DNA from: Pisolithus tinctorius | Lineage: Eukaryota; Basidiomycota; Agaricomycetes; Boletales; Pisolithaceae | DNA: 64,000 nt | Assembly (NCBI GenBank): GCA_024663395.1 | Contig: JANFAH010000038.1 | Coordinates: 124,001 to 188,000 of the forward strand | Reading direction: 5' to 3' | Part shown: positions 32,335 to 43,381 of the stretch, piece after piece | Layout: every line of letters begins with the position of its first letter | Numbering within the stretch: the stretch's first letter is position 1 | Program-made: the position numbers and the translations under genes | The notes under the pieces: generated by a model | The model's input: only the letters and a program-made list of their open reading frames with translations | The model's database searches: none | What the model was told of the DNA's origin: nothing

Positions 32335-32816
32335 GTCTCTTCTATTCTGCAGCATCAGGACCCACCCCAGCTGGGTATGCCAATGCAGATTGGGCATCTG
32401 ATGTAAATGATTGACATTCTATCACTGACTATGCCTTCATCTTGTGTGGTGGTGCAGCAAGCTGGTTGTTGAAGAAGCAAACCTCTGTTGCTCTTTCGAG
32501 CACTGAGGCCAAGTATATGGCTGTTTCAGCAGCTGATCTGCACACTCCTCAGTAAATAGACATAGCTGCATGAGCTGATCCCACCCCTCTCCATGTCAAC
32601 AATCAATCAGCAATTTTGTTGGTGAAAAATGCAATGTTTCATGATCATATGAAACACATCTCCATTCATCATCACTTCATTCAAGAGAAGATCGAGTCAG
32701 GGGACATCTCCATGGTGTACTTGTCTACAATTGAGCAGCTGGCAGATGTCTTGACCAAGGAACTTTCTAGAGATAAGCACATTCATTTTTCTATTGGCTT
32801 AGGTGTTACTTATTGA
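32335..32816 (+). pseudogene. Ty1/copia RNase H fragment
   Basis: The C-terminus of a copia-type Pol: GYANADWASDVND, then a stop, DYAFILCGGAASWLLKKQTSVALSSTEAKYMA, a short deletion, then VNNQSAILLVKNAMFHDHMKHI and LADVLTKELSRDKH, ending GLGVTY. These are the RNase H signatures of Ty1/copia (ADWA, SSTEAEY-like, KHIxxxxH). The upstream pol is missing and joined directly to an F-type LTR. Related fragments are at 43382-44625. Confidence 0.85.
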
Positions 32817-32838
32817 GATATTCACCATTGAGTGGGCA

Positions 32839-33066
32839 TGTTGATGTGCATTAATTATATTTCTTACACTGGTAATATCTTACATAAGCACAGTCATTTT
32901 GGCACATTGTTTTCCTTTGTGCACCTCAGTCTTCTCCCAATAGAAGCCTGAGGTGAGGTTCCTTTATTATGAGTTACAGCTACCTTACTGAAGCTATTTA
33001 GTATCTTCTCTTATTAGGTTAGTTGTACCTCAGTCTTCTCCCAATAGAAGCCTGAGTATCTTCTGA
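32839..33066 (+). repeat. Ty1/copia 3' LTR fragment
   Basis: After the PPT-like GAGTGGGCA the sequence starts TGTTGATGTGCATTAATT. It contains two direct copies of a 29-bp hairpin motif beginning CCTCAGTCTTCTCCC (near 32926 and 33028). The 3' limit is approximate. Confidence 0.55.
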
Positions 33067-34262
33067 TATTAGTCTGTCACTACTTGGAAACAACCCCACA
33101 GAAGGTGCAGCATGTGACTCATTGCAACAAGGCCTCTCCTCATCCTCTCCTCTTCTCTCATCCCACAAACCCAGCACTTCATCATCCCCAAACCCTCCTC
33201 TATCCTCACTTTGACTACTGGCACTACCACCTGCAAAGGGTAGCTTGAACAGCATGACACCCCCAGTATCATAACTCAGTTTGCAGAGCATTAGTGGGGG
33301 GGTCCATTCGATCAAACTGACCTCAGTACTCTCACTAAGTCCCTCTGTGCAATCTTCTTCCAACCCTATGTCCAAATCTAGCACCTTGAACACTGAGAGA
33401 CCCAGTGACTTGACCCAGTCATTGATGGATGTGTTGGACTCTTTGCTCTCAGATGGTGGCTTGACAGGTGAGCCTGAGTGATTGCAAGGTGGGACTATGG
33501 AGTTGCATGGGAAGTCAATGGATTCAGGAGCTGAGTCAATGACATGTTCCAGGTTGCCTCACTTCTGATGACAGGTAGGACCCTTTCTGATGACCCTGGC
33601 CTGACTTCTAACAGGTTACATGATGTAGTGGCTGCTATCAGGTAATCAGGGGTGGGCCACAAAGTGATCCTGGATGTGACAGGAATCTTGATCTGGGAGG
33701 CATGTGCAGGTGCATGAAGTGAGGTCGACTCTGTCTCAATGACCTGTGGAACTGGTCTTGGTGGCACTCACTTGAGTCTCAATGCATCACACTGGGCATG
33801 AGGGCCAAGGAAGACACTCCAGGAGTCAATAGTGCATGTTTCTGTGAGCTTTGGAGCAACTGGATGCAACACAGCAGGAGTCTGAGCAGAAGGGGTGGGA
33901 GGCACTGTGATGGGCTGGGAAGGGTAATAGGGAGCTGCAATGTCAGTGTAGAAAGCATAGTCCTCTGCTTCAGGGTAGACAATCAGGAGCTCATTAACAG
34001 ACCAGTCCAAGCTGTCACCTCTGCTGGAGTCCAATGAAGTCCAGAGCTCTGCATCACTGTGACTGAGGTACCTGAGTGCAACCTGAATCTTTCATACATG
34101 GGATGAGCAGCCAAATGCATTGCACAGTTGCTCAACAACATTTAGGTAGAACAGGTTGGCATGGTTCACCAGAGAACCTTGGTGCATCATGCAAGCTGTG
34201 AGGGGGCAAGGACATGGTCTCTTGAGTGATAGTGTGACTGTGATGGGACTAGGGGAATGAAT
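33067..34262 (-). pseudogene. Gag-like gene of a degraded element (K)
   Basis: Minus-strand frames carry FSGEP and LFYLNVVEQLCNAFG, then LRYLSHSDAELWTSLDSSRGDSLDWSVNELLIVYPEAEDYAFY, which resembles the capsid region of Agaricomycete Ty3 Gag (compare VHLYPGSQKLDK in G). A single stop near 33768 separates the next segment (PVPQVIETESTS), and a further frame continues to about 33019 with an acidic C-terminal part. There are at least three frame breaks. The order PBS, then gag, read leftward from 34430, supports the assignment. Confidence 0.55.
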
Positions 34263-34410
34263 GATGCGAGTGAAGGCCAATTGAAGCAAGCAGTTGGTGC
34301 TGGGTATATGGGGAGTGTGAGACTGGGTCGATGCAAGTGGAAAGGTATGGTACTTGAAGGCAAAGATATTCCGAGCACAACTAGGGGGTCCTACAGGCTA
34401 GAAAATGACA

Positions 34411-34430
34411 AACCCCTCATGGTGGGCTCC
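34411..34430 (-). promoter_or_regulatory. tRNA-type primer-binding site of element K
   Basis: On the minus strand TGGAGCCCACCATGAGGGG matches the E and G PBS except where CpG became TpG or CpA. Confidence 0.55.
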
Positions 34431-34436
34431 AAAAGA

Positions 34437-35151
34437 TGTGGGGAGCAGGAATCTGCTTCCTAGTATGGGGTTGTGGGCTCCAGCCTAGGGATAGGTGATC
34501 TGAAGGGGTAAGTTCAACCCAAGGGGAGTCACTCTAGCAGTAGGAGGGTGATAGGGAATGAATGCAACCAAGTTGCATGAGCCACTCAACCTGTAAATGA
34601 AAGGTGCAATGGATTAAGAAATGTGCAAGCCTAAAGCCTTCCTAGAAAACTGTCAGAAATATGCCTGCAACTCAGTGCTAGGCAGGGGAAAGGAAAGGGG
34701 GTCATCTTGATGTTGTTATTCTGCTTGCTCTCTCTGTCTCTCACTTGGGGGCTTCAAAATTGTTATTTTCCTCTCAACAAGGACAGGTATATGTGTAGCT
34801 ACATGGGGAGTATGTAACTATGAATTAAGCGACATCAAAAGTGAAAGGAGTGACAGGAAACAACAGGAATTAGCTGAGATCAATGTAATGGTGGCCATGA
34901 GGCCCATATAGCATCAGCAATCAAAAGAGTGACTAAAATAAAGAGAGCACAAGGAAGTGCAAGTGGTCCAAAGGGAAGCAAACAAGAGTACAGTGAGAGC
35001 AACAGAAATGCGCTTACATAACCAATAGTGCAGGTGTGTGGTCAAACACAAGCCATCTTTGTTTATGTCACCTGCTGAATCTCCACCACCCATCTGTCAC
35101 AACTCAATGACCTCTGACTGAGGACAGTCAGCATTTGAAGACCCTGGGAGG
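34437..35151 (-). repeat. Probable 5' LTR of element K
   Basis: The plus-strand edge is TGTGGGGAGCAGG. The stretch around 34500 (AACCCAAGGGGAGT, AGCAGTAGGAGGG) aligns with the corresponding part of LTR family C in minus orientation. The far end is uncertain and abuts LTR C2. No gene is seen in this stretch. Confidence 0.45.
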
Positions 35152-36163
35152 TGTAGGGAGTAGTATACTCCCTGAGGCCAAAATAGGGATGCCAACACCA
35201 AAATTCCACCATTACCAAAGTTGACCCCTATCAGAGTTCCACATCTGTCATCTTCAGAATTATTGTGTCTGCCTTATGCACCACCTCACCCATTAAACCT
35301 TTGGAGCTCCCCTGTCCATCAACAACACACACCAGTCATCACCCTGGAACTCTGTGTCAACATCAACCTGACATATGTCTATCCAGAATTCTGCAGTCAT
35401 GTCACCTCAACCTTCACTTTGCCATGTAGCCAGGAAATCATGCAGATCATTGGTAAAAACTCTGGTTACCCCTCTTGTTCTTTTCCCATGAACCTTTCTC
35501 TGCAATGTGAGTACCCCCTTGCACCTATGGCCTCTACCCTTCGCATCCCACTCCACAGCACAATGTACACTTGTCCTGTTGGAAGATACCCATCTTTTCC
35601 TGTTTGTTTTTCTCAGTTACTACTTTACAGTTTGTTTTCACATGATTCTGTATGGCTTTGATGTCTGACATGTCACCCTCTTTGTTTTTTCAGAATTTTG
35701 CTTTACCTGCCCCACATTTCTCCAATCAGTACCTTACTATCCATGTACTATGTAATTCTGCCTCAGCAACAAAGAGGAATCATCATGTTTTTGGGACTCA
35801 CAATCTGTGTCATATGCATGTCTAAAGTGTTCAAAGGGTCTTTGCATCACTTGCATCTACTGTGTCTTCTGCATCTTCATGTCCTTGATCTGCTAGTACC
35901 TTGTTTCCCCTCCTGTGTGCCTAATTCATCTTGGAATTACTTTGTTGGGTCAAGATTGTCACTCAGAATTTTGAAAGCAAGTCTATTCATACCCAATTTG
36001 TCTACAACTCTGCAGAATTAAATTCTGTGCCCTACATTTGACTCCTTGACCAAGTCTACCATCATATTATATGTCTCCTTCCTACTCAGCACCCCTTGGG
36101 TTGAGCCTAGGGATTTCCCTACAGCTTTCCCCTATTCACACACTACCCAGAGGTAGTGTCTCA
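35152..36163 (+). repeat. LTR family C, copy 2 (C2)
   Basis: It starts TGTAGGGAGTAGTATACTCCC and ends GTAGTGTCTCA and aligns along its length with the reverse complement of C1. The flanking five bases do not match, so it is either old or part of a larger broken element. It is strongly CpG-depleted relative to C1. Confidence 0.8.
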
Positions 36164-36674
36164 CAGCAGCTGCTGTGCTCTGGTCTCATCCTTTCCTTGG
36201 ACTCTTTTCTTTTTGCCACAGTCACTTTCCCTTTACACTAGTAGTATACCCTTGGCCCCTATTCAGCCTGTCTTGTGTGTACATGCTGTCACATGGTTTT
36301 CCCTTACTCATACTCTGTCTTACTTAGGTTCTGGGTTTGCCTGGACTATAAAGCCCTGTACTTAGGTACAGAATGATACCTTTTGGCACTCAGAAGGTCA
36401 CCACAAGTTTCTTTTTCACTTTGTCCACACTGTATGCCTTGCAACAACCACACACACACTATAAACACTGCTCACAACACTCACATCACCAGTACTACTC
36501 CATGGACCATGCCATGCAGCATCACAAGTTGCTACTGCTACAAAGCACTGAGTCCTGCCTTCTAGTTTTGACAGTCCAGAATCCCTTGGGATGAGCAATT
36601 TGTTCCCTTCATTTTATTGTTGTTTCCTAAAGCCATCTAGCTCATATCATACAGCTACTTGGACTTTTCCTACA
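36164..36674 (+). repeat. LTR family D fragment (D2)
   Basis: It aligns with the reverse complement of 40237-41765 minus the first ~165 bp. The TATA-like CTATAAAGCCCTGTACTTAGG lies near 36344, and the end is TTTTCCTACA. Confidence 0.75.
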
Positions 36675-36838
36675 CTATGTCAACAAGGAAGAAGAGTATG
36701 AAGTTGAGGTGATAGTCAGCCATAAGAGATCTGGCCAAGGACATGCCTTTTTAATGAAATGGAAAGGCTACCCCTCATCTGAAAACTTGTGGCAAAAAGA
36801 AACACACCTAGAACACATGGATGGTGTGCTCTCCACTG
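36675..36838 (+). pseudogene. Chromodomain fragment
   Basis: One open frame reads EEEYEVEVIVSHKRSGQGH then FLMKWKGYPSSENLWQKETHL, a textbook chromodomain (YEVE start, KWKGY, SENLW with the tryptophan preserved). It is flanked by two LTRs and is cut at 36838 by LTR H. It is closer to canonical chromodomains than those of T1-T4, so it comes from another chromovirus or a chromodomain gene. Confidence 0.75.
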
Positions 36839-37150
36839 TAGGGAATGTAATTTCCCTACTAGAGCAATTGTTTTATTTTGTTCATTTTATTTAGTTTTTG
36901 TTCTAGGTGTTTTTTCTGTTAGTGGTACTTAGATTTTCGCTTTTTGGGTTGCTTAGTTAGCCCTACCTAGTACTTGATGTACTTAGTTTTTTTAATAACA
37001 ATAGATGAGTCACCCCAAGATGAGAAGAGGTTCAAGTTGAGCTTAAGACTGCCCTAGAAGACCCAGACATCACCTTCAATCATTTGCTCAGGCTATAGGA
37101 GTCCCTCTGGTCTAACTCATCCCTTCAGATTCCACTGCCCTTTTAACCTC
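36839..37150 (+). repeat. E-like LTR (H)
   Basis: It starts TGTAGGGAATGTAATTTCCC and aligns with the E LTR sense strand through TTGTTTTATTTTGTTC, CCTACCTAGTACTTG, AACAATAGATGAG and CAGGCTATAGGAG. The last ~20 bp are not recognisable. Confidence 0.7.
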
Positions 37151-37351
37151 TCATATAATTAATCCTTCACTGCATATAAGAAATGTTTCCCAAAAGACTT
37201 TCCCTCCCAGAAACAACCCATTCAGCACTCCTCCTGTACCATCAGAAATATTTCCATTGAAATGCCTCCTCATCATTTCACTTACCCCCAAGAACCTTCT
37301 TGTTGCCACACCCCCTTTGCTTGTTGCCAATGACAACCCACTAGCACTCAG

Positions 37352-38246
37352 ATGATAAACTCTTATTGCCTTTTCATCACTGACCCTGCCATTGTTGGCA
37401 CTGTCTACCATGAAGTCAACAAAGACCCCCCTCTCAACCTTGTCTATCATGCCACCATCCAAGCCCTTTGGCTTGAAGAGCTCTCCCACTACATAAACCA
37501 ACAGAACCCTCTTCCATCCCCCACCAGAACCATTCTGAACAAGATTGCACATGAGCAGGTTCCCCTGCTTCTCAGACTTTTTGATATTCTTGGAGGCACT
37601 GACCTCATTTATAACATTCATCAACACCCTACATTGATTGCTCCCCCTCCCCCTGGGTCTTGAAGGCCCTCGACTACAACTTCTCCCCCTGTTTCCTTGG
37701 TGTTGTCCTCTCCCCCAGTGTCATTGCCATCATCCTCCCATTCCTCTGACTCTCTTCAAAGAGCAGACAGACCCTGTGCTTGTTGTCTTTTGGGCACTAA
37801 CCCACAATCTTGCAAGTCTCATGGCTTGTCACCACCTCCTGTTGCAGACCCCAAAGTCACCTTTGGCACCTCTGAGGCTGAACTTGCTTATACATACCAT
37901 GGGTCAGGTTGAGACCCTTGTGCAACTACCAATGTCCCCCATGCTCAATGCACTTGCCAAGGCTGATCACCCTCTCACCCCATCCAATCCACACTATTGT
38001 CAGGCATGTTATGTCTGCCATCACCTAGGACACATCAGGGTCAACTGTGGGCTCTATGAATGCCCTCTTTGCTATACTACTTGTCCTGGGCACACTCAAG
38101 CTCAGTGTCTGTCCATATGCCCTTGTCAGCCTTTACAAGAAAGAATTTCCACCCCCACCTTGGTGGATGATTGTACCCTCATCAGGAGCAAGGATAATGA
38201 CTTGTACAATAATGATTTCAACTTCAATGACTCCACCCATCAGTAA
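37352..38246 (+). pseudogene. Gag-like or nucleic-acid-binding protein with two CCHC fingers
   Basis: The first frame (37352-37663) gives PAIVGTVYHEVNKDPPLNLVYHATIQALW and ends PPPPGS; a shifted frame (37638-38246) continues with a Pro/Leu-rich part and then CYVCHHLGHIRVNC (CX2CX4HX4C) and CPLCYTTCPGHTQAQC (CX2CX6HX4C). It ends NFNDSTHQ. It follows an E-like LTR, and a purine tract (AGAAGGGGGGTAA near 38299) follows it. It therefore looks like a gag-only element. I do not recognise the exact family. Confidence 0.5.
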
Positions 38247-38311
38247 CATGACCAGGGAGCCTTATGGAGAATAATTGGAGTCAGGGACTTCAACACTTAG
38301 AAGGGGGGTAA

Positions 38312-38700
38312 TGTTATGTTTCACCCTTGTTTTCACTTGTTTCACCTTACATTTACCTCATGTTTGTTCTTTTGGACTTACTTTTCCTTTTCCAGCCATC
38401 TTCTCTCTGATCCAATGGCCTCTTATCTCCACCACTAGCATTATGGTCTCTCAACATGCCTAGGACATGTGTCATCTTTGTTCAACCAATGGCATGGTTG
38501 TCTTGTTACATGTGGATGCCTTATGGTCCATCTATCTTGTAGGATTTATACTGGCAGCTCAAGTCCTGGAACTCCAGACTTGAGCTGCTCAATCATATGC
38601 AGTGTTCTCAGAACTTCACCCTTAGTGTCCCTAAACCAGACCACCCTTACCAGTGTTACCTAAATCCTCTGTCATTTACAGAGGTTACTGCAGCCATTGC
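38312..38700 (+). repeat. Possible LTR start (M)
   Basis: TGTTATGTTTCACC directly follows the purine tract AAGGGGGGTAA, as a 3' LTR would. The end is not determined and no gene is seen here. Confidence 0.35.
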
Positions 38701-39223
38701 TCAGTAGAAACCATAGTCTGCAGCTGAGCTCCCCTTGCACCTTGACTCTGGTCTTAGCCTAACAGTTTGGAGTCCTCTATGACTTCTGTTGAAATCTCCT
38801 GGCCTTCCTATATTAAATTCCCTGCCATCATTGGGCAGACCCAGGTTGTGTGTGCTGTCTGAAAGTCCTTCAGGAACCTTCCCTTTACTGCCACCACCAA
38901 TGGATGGCTCTGGAGGTACAGCCTTACCAAAGTTCCTAGCATCCCAGTCCCATAACTGTTTGTCAGTAGGGGCTCCACTTGGGAACAGATCTGACATAGG
39001 AGGAACAGGTCAATTGGATCTTGGCAATGAATCTTGTACATGCTTCTTCCATCATTCAAGCTACCTCCAATTTGGAGAATGTTTTTGTGGGCATCTCCAG
39101 AGCTGATTATCTGTGCCCCTGAATCATGCTGCTTGACAACATACCAGCTTCTTGTTCTTCCTTGAGTACTGATCTGAACAAAGTATCAGACTTCTGATCT
39201 TCCTCTTCTTCTGAACTAGCCAT
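38701..39223 (-). pseudogene. Unrecognised degraded ORF (L)
   Basis: The minus-strand ATG at 39223 starts MASSEEEEDQKSDTLF, an acidic start, and continues with shifts into SMYKIHCQDPIDLFLLCQICS and then LWDWDARNFGKAVPPEP. Reading requires at least two frame changes. I do not recognise it. It lies left of an LTR-like stretch in the same orientation, so it may be a gag. Confidence 0.3.
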
Positions 39224-40236
39224 AACTTTGGATTCTCTGAATTGAGACTAAAAGGATAAACATGGGTTAGTAGCAGTTACTGAAGGTCCTTGTCGACCAA
39301 AAGGGTGGCAATGGTGGGTTAACACCAAGTCTGTGAGAAGTGGGTGGTCTGGGAGGAACTGGAGGCCTCTGCTTCTGAGGGTTAGACACCTTAACAGATG
39401 GTGATGATGAAGGCTGAGGGAGGAATTATTTTCTGAAGAAAACCTGTCAGCATAGAGGGCAATCTAGGGAGGCAAATTTAAAGCCTAGTGGCTACCTGTA
39501 GACCTATGAATTTGGTTTGAAAAAAAAGGGTGTTCTTCTCTACTTGCTTGTGCAATGGAAGAATGCAGGTGAGTTAGTCTTAACATGTAGAGGACAACAA
39601 GCCTTGAAGACTGCAAGAGTTTTTTTGCTTTTGTTATGCTCTGAGCTGGGTGACTTTGTCAAATGGACTAGGCATGATCAACACAGATGGCACTTAATGG
39701 GCCAAACTTGTCATAACCCCTTGGCTCAACTTTTGTAGGTTGATTCTGGCAGAGTCTCCCCTTGGGTTTAGCAAGTTCAAGTGGGATTGTGATGAGAGGA
39801 GTGAGGAAAGAACCAAGAAAATAGCTGAGTTGCAAAGTAGCAAAAAACTGAGAATATATGGCATGGTAGGTCTAACTTAAATACCTCAGGGGAAGAGTAC
39901 TGTACCAGTCATATCCATAATCAATTAGTCATCCACAGTATAAACAATGAAATAGAAGGGAGTCACACACAGTCAGTGACAGGGGTAGGGATAGCAACAA
40001 GGGCCAAACTGGCTGTGCCATCAAGGCACAGCAAGGGGCTGGACTGCATAGGTGTCAAGGTGAAACATAAGAAATACAGTCAAATCAACCAAATGGAAGT
40101 GAGTCATGTAGCTGTGGGTGTAGCCCCAATCAAAGGGTTGCTAGGAAAAGCTCCAAGCTGTCCTTGAATGTACAGGAGGCCAAGGACCAAACACCAGCAC
40201 AAAAGTTGCAACAAGGCATGTGAGACACATGACTGC
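39224..40236. other. No gene seen; probable LTR remnant
   Basis: From 39737 the plus strand reads TGTAGGTTGATTCTGG then CCCCTTGGGTTTAGC, similar to the U5 side of the C-type LTRs in minus orientation, and it runs up to the D1 LTR. 39224-39736 shows only low-quality frames. Confidence 0.35.
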
Positions 40237-40510
40237 TGTAGAAAAAGTCCAAGTAGCTGTATAACATGAGCTAGATGGCTTAGGTAACAACAATAAAATG
40301 AAGGGAATGATTTGCTCATCCCAAGGGATTCTGGACTATCAAAACTAGGAGGTGGGACTCAGGGCTTTGTAGTGGTAGCATTTTGTGGTGTGGGTTGCAT
40401 GTTCTGCAGTGTAGTTTCAGTGGTGTGAGTGTTGTGAGCAATATACATAGTTTGTGCATGGCAGTATGCAAGACATGTGGTTAAGACAAAGTGAGAAGGA
40501 AAACTCATAG

Positions 40511-41357
40511 TGTCAAAGTCAGACAACACCCCTGGCTCCTTCTTAGGGTGGAGTCAGAGCGGGTTGGGCTGCGGAGTACAGTGGTCAAAGTCCAAAGTGA
40601 ATCCAACCACTGGGTGGCGAGATATTCGACAAACAGTGAGCAGAGGGGTATGAAGGGAAGTTTCAGAGGCTGAGGTCGGAGTTGGAGCCGGAGGTCAGAG
40701 GTCAGAGGTCGGATGAGAGGGCGTTGGGTTCAGCTAGTGCGCTGCCCCCTTGTGTGAGCTCAGCCCTCGTGTTTCAGAGGTGGAGCAGACTCAGAGGAAG
40801 TGGAGACAAAACTCTGGAGGGGACTGAGAGGGAGTCAAAGGTGGGGACTTTATTCGATATTCGTACTGATTACATCGGAGTACTACATGGCCTTATATAT
40901 GATGTAGCTCAAGGGCAGTGCAGTACAGAATGTAAACCAATAAGTGTATAGTGGGTTAGAGTCCTTCCGACACAAGGGATAGAGGGTAGGGACGACAGGG
41001 GACCTTAACTGAGACAAGGAAACTACTACAACAAGGAAAAGAGGGTAAATACCAAAGGAGCGGAAGAATGGAGAAAACCGACATGAGGGTGGAACCCTAT
41101 CTAGAATGCAGGGCTGCAAGTCTGACAGCCCACATGACCAACCTTAGGGTGGAGTTGAGCAGAGTTGGTCAGAACATGGACAGGGGACCTCAGAGAGGTG
41201 TGGAGACGTGTCGGGAGGGTTGGAGGAGTGCAGGAACATGTCGGAGGAGGGTGGAGAAGCACGGGAACATGTCAGAAGAGGGTGGAGAAGCATGGGAACA
41301 TGTCAGAGGAGGGCGGAGTAGGTGTTAGGGGCTTATGCTGGTGTCATGGTCATGACA
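40511..41357 (-). repeat. Solo LTR, family F (F1)
   Basis: The LTR is 847 bp with a perfect 5-bp duplication CATAG (40506-40510 and 41358-41362). The plus-strand edges are TGTCAAAGTCAGAC and TCATGGTCATGACA. The TATA-like CATATATAAGGCC is on the minus strand. It is CpG-rich, so probably recent. Confidence 0.88.
41206..41325 (-). repeat. 31-bp tandem repeat in the F1 U3
   Basis: Three clear units AACATGTC(G/A)GA(G/A)GAGGG... with period 31 bp, and a degenerate fourth (GACGTGTCGGGAGGG) at the left. Confidence 0.7.
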
Positions 41358-41765
41358 CATAGTGACCTTCCAAGTGCAAAAAGGTATCCTTCTGTACCTA
41401 AGTACAGGGCTTTATAGTCTGGGAAAACCCAGAACCTAAGTATGACAGGGTACAAGTAAAGGAAAGCCATGCAACAATGCATACACACAAGACAGGCCAG
41501 AACAGGGGCTGAGGGTATACTACTAGCATAAAGGGAACAGAGGCAGTGGTAGGGGAAAAGAGTCCAAAAGAAAGGATGCAACCAGAGCACAGTGGCCACA
41601 GGTACAGCATTGTGCAAGAGGGAGCAAGGGCATGGGGAGGTAGCAAGGTAGGTGGGAAGGCAGCACATGAACAGCAGTGGATGCAAGTGGTCTGGGAATG
41701 CAATCATAGTCATGGAACAGTCAATGATAGGGGCTTACACATCCAGGGAATGCAGATTCCCTACA

Positions 41766-42470
41766 CCACAATAAAAGTCAGTGACAACTGAAAAAAGCAA
41801 CACCCCTGACCATGGCATAACAGGCAGCAGCTTGTAGGGTTGCATGTAGTATGTAATATTTTGGTGATCTGTGTAGACATGAGTCAGTTCTGGGGGTGAG
41901 AGTAGGTAAGGGTGCCACTGCTTCCAAGTCTTGACAGTTTTGATCTTAATTTTGGACAGTTTGTACTGACCCTGACAGATCATGAATCCTAGGAACTCTA
42001 TTTCTTTGGCTTCGAAGGTGTTCTCTCACAGCAATGCCAAGGAACTGTCAAATGGCTGCACATAAGCCTCCACAAGTTTTCAAGTGTATTGTGACATCAT
42101 CCATAAAAATGACTGCTTTCCTCTGGCTTTTGAGTTCTCTGAACATGTGGTCCATGTATCTTTGGAAGGTCGGTGGCAAGTTGCACTGCCTGATGAACAT
42201 TACCATTGGTTTGAAGAGTCCTCTGGGGGTAATGAAACCCCCCTTCCACTCATCACCTTCCTTTACCCTTATACTGGTGAACCCCCAATGAACATTGAAC
42301 TTGGTGAAGTACTTTGAGTCAGCAAGTTCATTGAGAAGGGTCTTAATGTTGGGTAGCAGGTACAAGTCAACAATTGTGTGCAAGTTGAGGTAGCAATAGT
42401 TTTGGATGAGCCTTCTTTTTTCCATCCTTCAGGGTCAAGCTTTGGGGGTCTGTGGGGTGACAGGAGCATA
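41766..42470 (-). pseudogene. Ty3/gypsy RT and RNase H fragment of another chromovirus
   Basis: The minus strand reads PYAPVTP, KRRLIQNYCYLNLHTI, LPNIKTLLNEL, KFNVHWGFTSIRVKEGDEWKGGF and VIFMDDVTIHLKT (the FxDD equivalent of the RT palm), then MICQGQYKLSKIKIKTVKTW and VYTDHQNITYYM from the connection/RNase H part. It is a different lineage from T1-T4. It is truncated at both sides, by B3 and by LTR D1, and broken by stops. Confidence 0.75.
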
Positions 42471-42479
42471 GGGGATCAC

Positions 42480-43381
42480 AACTTCCCCCCCCCCCCAACT
42501 GTCCTCTCAGTGAAGCAAGTAAAAAATTCATGAATGGGACTCTGTTGGAAGAGAGGATGAAGGGGGAGCATCTTCTGCTGTACCTTGCAATAAGAAGGCA
42601 AGATGGGCATCATACTCATCATGGATGTGATCAAGGAGAGTGGAGAACAGCAGATTATACTGTAGCTGTTGCAATTTTGGAAGAATGATGGATGAGACTG
42701 GTATGAGGACATTGCAGGGAACAGGGAGGAAGGATCCACATGCTTCTTGGACTGGAGAGACTGAAACAACCACATAAAACCTTTCTAAGTGAATGACAGA
42801 CCTGAGGTGACCAAAGAATGTCCTCCTAGAGGTCATACTGACAAAAAGAATGCACTGTCCAAGCTGGATGGGCTGAGAGGGGGCAGACAAGGATGGGATG
42901 TACCAGGATGCTTCAGGACAGAAGCTGGTAGGAATTCCTGGTAGATATATGTAGCCATGGTCCCTAGCAAAGGGGACAAGTGAAATGATTGATGTGGAGG
43001 TGGCCAAATCAGAAGAATTAGCAAAATGAGCATCTTATGGAGGAAGTGCTGTAGAAATATGTGCAGTGCACAGATCCTTCCCAAACTTGGAAGGAAGGAT
43101 TGCATGGCTGAACACTATAAGCAAGTGTGGGAATAGTGTCAGTATGTGTGGAAATGGTGGAGATATGTTGAAAACCAGAATACCATACATGGGCACTTAA
43201 GAGATTTTGTTGGCACTTAACTTGCTTCCTTCCTTTTTCTCTGGCACTGATGACTCATTCTTGTGCAATGGATGACTGCCAATGTCTCTGGCTGTTGTTC
43301 TTCACATGAGGGCTATAGGCTTCATCTCCATTCATCAGCAGTATCCATGTCCATGTCACCAAACACCTTTGGTGTGTGACA
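42480..43381 (-). mobile_element. Element B, copy 3, ORF-bearing part
   Basis: The plus-strand end CACCTTTGGTGTGTGACA matches B2. A minus-strand frame (about 43007-42528) conserves the B ORF: YIYLPGIPTSFCPEASWYIPS and LLDHIHDEYDAHLAFLLQ. It is truncated on the left next to a poly-C run. Confidence 0.65.

Larger units (their letters stand above)
40237..41765 (-). repeat. LTR family D (D1), carrying solo LTR F1
   Basis: On the minus strand it starts TGTAGGGAATCTGCATTCCC and ends TTTTTCTACA. Net length without F1 is about 677 bp. The TATA-like ACTATAAAGCCCTG matches D2. To the right, in the same orientation, is an RT/RNase H fragment. Confidence 0.78.
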
